From assembly GCA_004352715.1 (NCBI GenBank), contig SCFE01000003.1:2971713-3035712 (forward strand): 64,000 nt of DNA, in the 5' to 3' direction. The position numbers and the translations under genes are program-made. The notes beneath the pieces were generated by a model. The model ran no database searches, was not told where the DNA came from, and worked only from the letters and a program-made list of their open reading frames with translations. Positions within the stretch are counted from its first letter, which is position 1; each line of letters begins with the position of its first letter. Below are positions 58,036 to 64,000 of the stretch, one piece after another. This stretch comes from Hofstenia miamia (taxonomy: Eukaryota > Xenacoelomorpha > Acoela).

Positions 58036-58238
58036 TTTTTAAACGCTATGAAAAATATAGACCGGTTTCGATTCTGAAAATCATCATCAGCAACAAATAT
58101 GCGAGAAAATAAATATTTACAATTGACTTACTATTATAATAGCGTTTAACATAGAGAAATAAAATATTTAATGTATTTATTTTATTTTACGAAGAAATCA
58201 ATAGATTCGATAATGATACATGCATTTATGATTACACT
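56473..58238. other. AT-rich segment present only in this copy
   Basis: Non-coding apart from an AT-driven hydrophobic open frame at 56817-57038 that I do not accept as a gene. Holds a (TA)n run at 58005-58031 and the hammerhead-like motif at 58060-58090. Confidence 0.5.
58060..58090 (-). ncRNA. Hammerhead-ribozyme-like core (Penelope-type)
   Basis: On the minus strand: CTGATGA (58090-58084), a stem II GATT/AATC hairpin with a 5-base loop, GAAA (58069-58066), then CCGGTC. This is the hammerhead catalytic core, with a self-complementary CCGG as stem III and GTC as the cleavage site at 58060. Palindromic stem III cores that act as dimers are known from the terminal repeats of Penelope-like elements. 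Stem I is weak here, so the copy may be inactive. Confidence 0.5.
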
Positions 58239-60045
58239 GTATATATATATATATATATATCGGATTCATGGCTATTTATAATAAACATCAAAACTTTGCC
58301 AACCCTGAGACTAAATTTTTACGTGAAGTTTGCAATATTCAATTTTAAACTTGTAGAAATGATAGCGGTAATGCTGTGATTTCATGGCGACATCAAACAG
58401 GTGCCGTTCACGATGCATTCAAATCGTAAAAGGGTGTTATTTGTGATTTAGCCACTCAACCATCACGATTACAGCAATACATGACAATATTTTTATATGC
58501 GTATTTCATCTTATTGTTTTCTAAATGGCTGTGAGAAGAATAATTTATTTTTAAGCAGACATTTACTTTTTATTACACAATTACGTTACCGGTAATTGTT
58601 TACTTTTGTTGTGTATTAATTGGGAGGTAATTCTTCTGCTTGTTTTTTTGCGTAAACCAATGTGAGCTTTTAAATACATTCCCAGATTTTCCAACTTTAC
58701 TAGTGTTTCATTTGACTAAGAAATTTATGCTAAATTCTTGGAAAAGTTTTTAATGATTTGCTAAAATAAAGCAATGAATTGTTTCCACGCGTTTGCATTT
58801 CCACTATTCTCTCCATGCAATTCACATTCCACACATGGATCCATTTAAATTAGCAAGTTTAAACAGGTTGGTTGTTTATTAAACCGTGTTGATATTTAGA
58901 CATTTCCCACAAATGAACTTATTGTGCTCTTGGAATAATTACAAATCTAATCTTAAGCTGCTTATTGGATGTGTTAATTAAACACACTTGAAGTTGGAGG
59001 CCATTTTGTATACTGCTAATTTCAACATTGCACTAGATAGACTCTTAGCCATTTTAGTACTTTTTATTTATATATTAAAGTGAAATTTTTGGCTAGAACA
59101 AATTTTTATGTTCCTTCACTATATCAGTTTTGAATTTTTGGCACTATTTTTTCTTTACATACTATAAGATTATATACCATGTTATTCAAAAAATTAAGCA
59201 TCGATATGTTACTAGTTGCATTACTCATTGAAAATTTATTGACCATCAAGGTTATTAACATTTATTAAAATAATAATAAATTTTTTGCAATTTAGTGTAT
59301 CAACTGTTTTTTGAAAATTTACTCTTGAAAATTGCTAAAAGGTTAATTTTTTCCATATAGTGTAAGTATTACACATTTTTTCATTACGATATTAATATTT
59401 TCACAACTAAAGTAGGTTTTTCTTCAATTTTCGAAATCACCGAAAATAATTCTTCCTAATTGGGGATATTATTTACCTACGTAAGTGAGCGAGCTTATAT
59501 TTACATGCATACAGTTGTAATTTCGACTCAGTACTAGCCTAAGCCCAATCTAAAGCGGCCCATTCAGAGGCCCAAAAAATTCATAGAATAAGATCTGTCA
59601 AATCAATCGGCAGTGAAAGTCGGTAGCCTTCGCCCAACCCAATGAGAAAGGAAAGGAGCATATGCCCAGCCCTCTTGTAACGCTGCATGCATGTTGGATT
59701 AAATTTGGTTGCTTTGGTTCACGAAAGTGTGCGTTAACTTAAATTGAATTATAAAGAGGCAGAATGTATTCCAATTAAATAAATGTAGTTGCATGGGAAT
59801 TATTTACGATATTTAATATTTATGCTCTCACCTGGAAAGCTTTTGAGTGATAGCGTTTACGACATTTTGTAAAGCGATTAAATACGAGATTTTGCATTTA
59901 TTTTGACAGTTTTTCTGTTTGGTTGTAGATGATTTAGTTTCAACAGGTGCAAATCATTTGCTTATTCCATACTTTCACCAAACATTCAGTTGGCATCTTC
60001 TAGAGTTTGCGATGTATTCGCTTCCCAATGGTTCTCTATACATTT
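58239..60045. repeat. Right arm of large inverted duplication
   Basis: Reverse complement of 43889-45695; ends at the gap. Confidence 0.88.
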
Positions 60046-61045
60046 NNNNNNNNNNNNNNNNNNNNNNNNNNNNNNNNNNNNNNNNNNNNNNNNNNNNNNN
60101 NNNNNNNNNNNNNNNNNNNNNNNNNNNNNNNNNNNNNNNNNNNNNNNNNNNNNNNNNNNNNNNNNNNNNNNNNNNNNNNNNNNNNNNNNNNNNNNNNNNN
60201 NNNNNNNNNNNNNNNNNNNNNNNNNNNNNNNNNNNNNNNNNNNNNNNNNNNNNNNNNNNNNNNNNNNNNNNNNNNNNNNNNNNNNNNNNNNNNNNNNNNN
60301 NNNNNNNNNNNNNNNNNNNNNNNNNNNNNNNNNNNNNNNNNNNNNNNNNNNNNNNNNNNNNNNNNNNNNNNNNNNNNNNNNNNNNNNNNNNNNNNNNNNN
60401 NNNNNNNNNNNNNNNNNNNNNNNNNNNNNNNNNNNNNNNNNNNNNNNNNNNNNNNNNNNNNNNNNNNNNNNNNNNNNNNNNNNNNNNNNNNNNNNNNNNN
60501 NNNNNNNNNNNNNNNNNNNNNNNNNNNNNNNNNNNNNNNNNNNNNNNNNNNNNNNNNNNNNNNNNNNNNNNNNNNNNNNNNNNNNNNNNNNNNNNNNNNN
60601 NNNNNNNNNNNNNNNNNNNNNNNNNNNNNNNNNNNNNNNNNNNNNNNNNNNNNNNNNNNNNNNNNNNNNNNNNNNNNNNNNNNNNNNNNNNNNNNNNNNN
60701 NNNNNNNNNNNNNNNNNNNNNNNNNNNNNNNNNNNNNNNNNNNNNNNNNNNNNNNNNNNNNNNNNNNNNNNNNNNNNNNNNNNNNNNNNNNNNNNNNNNN
60801 NNNNNNNNNNNNNNNNNNNNNNNNNNNNNNNNNNNNNNNNNNNNNNNNNNNNNNNNNNNNNNNNNNNNNNNNNNNNNNNNNNNNNNNNNNNNNNNNNNNN
60901 NNNNNNNNNNNNNNNNNNNNNNNNNNNNNNNNNNNNNNNNNNNNNNNNNNNNNNNNNNNNNNNNNNNNNNNNNNNNNNNNNNNNNNNNNNNNNNNNNNNN
61001 NNNNNNNNNNNNNNNNNNNNNNNNNNNNNNNNNNNNNNNNNNNNN
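60046..61045. other. Assembly gap (1000 N)
   Basis: Exactly 1000 N; right border of the reverse-placed contig. Confidence 0.99.
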
Positions 61046-61089
61046 GATCAAATGCGAACTAGTGCATTAAGTCTTTTGTAAAATTTCCA

Positions 61090-61137
<48 letters not shown>

Positions 61138-61706
61138 CATTATTAATAGTCAAATAACACATTTTAACTCTATGACTATGAAGCTAATATTTTATGCAAT
61201 ATATTTATACAAAGATAATTGCAAAGCCTATTGATGGCAAATCAGATTAAAAAGATTCTATTGGTATTATTAATTGGAATCCTATTTCGCTAAGTGTTGG
61301 AAATACATGGTAATTTATTTTTCAAAATTTCCAAGTGAAACAAAATGTTATCAAATATGTAAGAAAATTATTTTTACAATCTTTAAAATTGGCAGTTCTT
61401 TGGTCAAAAGTCTTCTTTCCCACTTTTGCCCCATGGGTGCCCATACCCGCCCCACTTTGCCCCATTAATCAACCCCCTCCCCCTCCATCTCTGAGATGTA
61501 TATAATTTTGAAATGTTTTTTATTGATTGGGTAGGGAAATTAAAGCAAAATTTCTTGAACCTTAAATTTTGTATGGAATTTGTAATACTTTCTATAAAAA
61601 ATTTTAGACTCATTAAAAATAAATAAATTTAAATTCGGAAAAACACCTCTTTTGGATAAAGAATCGGTACTACGACATCAGGCAGGCACGCATCTTCGAC
61701 CTTTAC
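61046..61706. other. AT-rich non-coding stretch with (TA)n
   Basis: (TA)n at 61095-61135. A C-rich patch at 61420-61490 (CCCCATGGGTGCCCATACCC-like) may be a decayed repeat. No gene. Confidence 0.5.
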
Positions 61707-61754
61707 TGGTATATTTGGAGAAAACAATATAGTTGAGACTACTATTATTATCAT
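61707..61754 (-). other. Candidate upstream SORBS micro-exon
   Basis: 48 nt with acceptor CTAGTGTTCAG and donor GTAAAG, phase 1-1, the same phase as the neighbouring SORBS modules. Encodes D-DNNSSLNYIVFSKYT. A second frame here is also open, and the intervening contig is suspect, so this is a weak call. Confidence 0.22.
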
Positions 61755-62124
61755 CTGAACACTAGGTGTGGGAAGAATTTGAAGGTTTTTGCAAAAATTG
61801 GATTTTCCATTGAAAAATTTAAATATTTTCATGTACTTGAACCTCTAGCCTCTCGATATTGTAAGGATTTGCTGCCGATGACTCGGGTCTATGATCATCT
61901 GCAAACTGGTGCTGAAAAATTATTTTCGTATGTTAAAGTTTTCACGAATAAAGAGCACTGACAACAGAAATAACACGAAAAATATTTAAGAAGTGCTACA
62001 TAAAAAATGTCTAACCCTAAAAACAAAGCGTTTTCTCTACAATCTGTGATGGTCCTTAATAAACCCAATAAAAATGGCTACCATCTTTAACTACGCATTA
62101 GAATTACCATCATTTCCGTGCCTT

Positions 62125-62161
<37 letters not shown>

Positions 62162-63877
62162 GCCTATATATATATATATATCGATTGAATTTTTTTGGGA
62201 TTCTAGCAGACAACAATGAATCCAATAATGATTTCACAATATATATATATATACAAAATAGACAATTTGAATTATGCGGGCATCCTGTCTATCGTGACAC
62301 AAGCAAAAAATCGAAATTGTCAATTTTTAGAAACTTTTTGAAAAACATGATTAGCATAATTTACTCTTTTAGACGAAAAAAGTGTTATAAGAACCATATA
62401 TGAATGTTTTTAAGTAAAACAAAATTTACTCGTAAATCAAAGTACATTAAAAATGTCAAAAAATTGAACACTTGGGGAGCAAAAGCATTTAGTATTTATT
62501 TTTAAGTTATTCTTAATTTCATTTAAACATTGGCTTAAAATTCATGACTTTAGCATAGCTTTATCTCATAATATACGTAAATTAAATTGTTACTTTTGTT
62601 TATTTTGTTCTAAGAAACTTTGGATGTTGAGTAGCAACAAATACTTAAAAAGTTTTGAGAAATAATTACTTTATAGAATTCAATTTTATAGGTGCCACAA
62701 GAAGTTTTTTGCAAAGGCAAAATTATATAGGACTTTTGGTGTAATTTGTAGTGCTTTTAATTTTTTCTCAATTCCACCATGCAGACAGGTACCAAGTACT
62801 GCGGGATAACCAGACACATAGCGGACACTCGTAACGTAAATGCGTAAAACATAAAAAATTATCACGGATCTATCATTACTAAATGGATCAATTAAGACAA
62901 TGCATAGCAATTGATTAAAAGACACCGAAAAGAATATTACGAAATAATTATTGAAATATTTGAACAAATGAAGAAATCAAATGGAAAATGGAGTTTTGGC
63001 AACCAAACTATTGGAAACAGATTTGCAACAGGGATTCCGGTTCAACCGGATAGCTGGTCAAATATTTAGAATAGGTCAAAAGATCAATACTTTAAAATAG
63101 TCTAAAACATGAACAAACATTTGCATTCAAATTTAGTGATTTTCAAGAATGCTATTTTAAATTCAATATATTGAGACATTTTTAAATGTCACTTTTGAAT
63201 AACTCAATTACCATTTGTATGCAGTAAGCATGATATATCGAGAATTGCATACAGGTTAAGCAGTTCCCTTTCACGCCATTAAATCGCCACTTCAAACAGA
63301 TGTAGGTCTACGTTCTCCTCTCCCTTTCACAATTTCGTTTGAGAATTTCTAGATTGGATAACAACCAACAGGCTTTACCCAACATTGATGATGATTTTCT
63401 CCATGAGAAAAAAACCGCAGCACTGATAGCACTATTAAAATCACAATCTGAGAGAAATTCTTCAGCTGCAGTAAAGATTCCTCAAAAATAGGACCAGAGC
63501 CCATTCAAACACTTTGAATCACAAACCATATTCTGCATGGCTATTAAACAAAAAATTGTTTAAAATCAAAGATTTAATTTTCTGCTTGATAACTGTTATT
63601 TATCTTTAACAACCGGATCAACATCGAGTCATGATTTATGACTCGGTTGCATCTCTGATTGTAAGAAGTAATCGTTCATCCATTAACATTAAGGAAATCC
63701 AATTTGAAAATATGATTTATGGAAATCCAAATAGCAAACATTGAAAATCCAATTTTGGAAAAATGGAAAAAACGTTCATACTAATTGAAACAAAAATGAC
63801 TAGATACAAAAACATCGTGCGGTTTAAATATTCTAGCACTTTAACATAAAAAAATTATTTTATATATTCGAAGTATG
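61755..63877. other. AT-rich non-coding stretch
   Basis: (TA)n at 62129-62157, 62166-62181 and 62240-62251. Around 62690-62790 both strands are open (plus piece CHKKFFAKAKLYRTFGVICS next to a GTACCA donor-like site), but I recognise no product. Otherwise featureless. Confidence 0.4.
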
Positions 63878-64000
63878 CAGGCCCATAGCCAGAATAAACA
63901 CCTAAGGGGGTCGATGCGCATTTAGGAGGGGTTATTGGGAATTTCTACTTTCTTTATAATATAAACCAAAATTTTACCAAGTCTGTACACCATTTTATTT
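63878..64000 (+). mobile_element. Left terminus of a hAT-like element, cut by the window end
   Basis: Begins CAGGCCCATAGCCAG and continues into a GGGGGTCGATGCGC-type G-rich stretch. CAGG-CCCATAGCCAGGAT followed by a G-run is a very common hAT-like end in animal genomes. The other end is beyond the window. Confidence 0.5.

Larger units (their letters stand above)
55548..60045. other. Contig that mirrors 43889-48697 (inverted duplication)
   Basis: Its left edge (55548-55658) is the reverse complement of 48585-48697, and its right part (58239-60045) is the reverse complement of 43889-45695. In between it carries a shorter satellite element (55659-56464) and 1.8 kb (56473-58238) absent from the left copy, where a single N stands. 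Both edges are gap edges. This is best explained as the alternative haplotype misplaced by the scaffolder. Confidence 0.85.

Noticed and set aside
62686-62967. 93-codon minus frame
   Set aside because: No domain; the plus strand is also open over the same stretch. I could not decide between them and claim neither.
1-64000. tRNA or rRNA genes
   Set aside because: I saw no convincing tRNA box A/B pairs or rRNA segments by eye; a covariance scan would be decisive.

Overview
The window looks like nuclear DNA from an AT-rich invertebrate animal. The evidence is a multi-exon animal gene with GT..AG introns, many degenerate non-LTR retrotransposons, a Ty3/gypsy element, hAT-type transposons, a Penelope-like fragment, and no bacterial or organellar gene layout. 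I cannot name the species. Four gaps are exactly 1000 N, so they are placeholder sizes. Three single-N joins (5041, 10163, 45696) mark contig joins.

Positions 1-30352 on the plus strand are mainly a retroelement graveyard. In order they hold: LINE A (3479-7420, ORF1 plus endonuclease/RT, many frameshifts); a LINE tail (8880-9110); LINE B (9720-14080), which pairs a degenerate SGNH-esterase-like ORF1 with an ORF2 that begins with a 2A-type ribosome-skipping motif; a LINE RT tail cut by a Ty3/gypsy element with a 149-bp 5' LTR (15335-18990); LINE C (19020-20530), joined in frame to an unusual reverse transcriptase/RNase H block (20531-21720) that resembles hepadna-type polymerases more than LINE, gypsy or DIRS; two minus-strand copies of LINE D ORF1, one inserted into a hAT-type transposase relic (21787-25030); a short LINE fragment; a retroelement C-terminal domain fragment; a Penelope-like remnant; and LINE E with a (TTA)n tail (29356-30352).

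Positions 30997-49659 on the minus strand hold the main host gene, a Sorbin/vinexin/CAP (SORBS) family adaptor. I assembled nineteen exons by hand whose phases all agree. They encode a SoHo motif, Ser/Pro-rich linkers and three C-terminal SH3 domains, ending at a stop codon at 30997. The 5' end lies upstream, outside the model or beyond the gaps. From the SoHo exon through the next four exons, every exon is a phase 1-1 module whose length is a multiple of three, so each could be skipped without breaking the frame. Introns carry several non-autonomous transposons.

Positions 43889-60045 contain a large inverted duplication. The contig between two gaps (55548-60045) is the reverse complement of 43889-48697, except for tandem-repeat number and about 1.8 kb of extra sequence. 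It is probably the second haplotype scaffolded backwards. The variable part is a hAT-like non-autonomous element (8-bp target duplication GTATGTAG) whose inside has expanded into a near-identical 328-bp satellite, with about 8.5 units in one copy and about 2 in the other. The extra sequence contains a hammerhead-ribozyme-like motif. A restriction-like-endonuclease-type LINE RT fragment lies at 54089-54547. The remaining sequence to 64000 is AT-rich, with microsatellites and the start of another hAT-like terminus at 63878.
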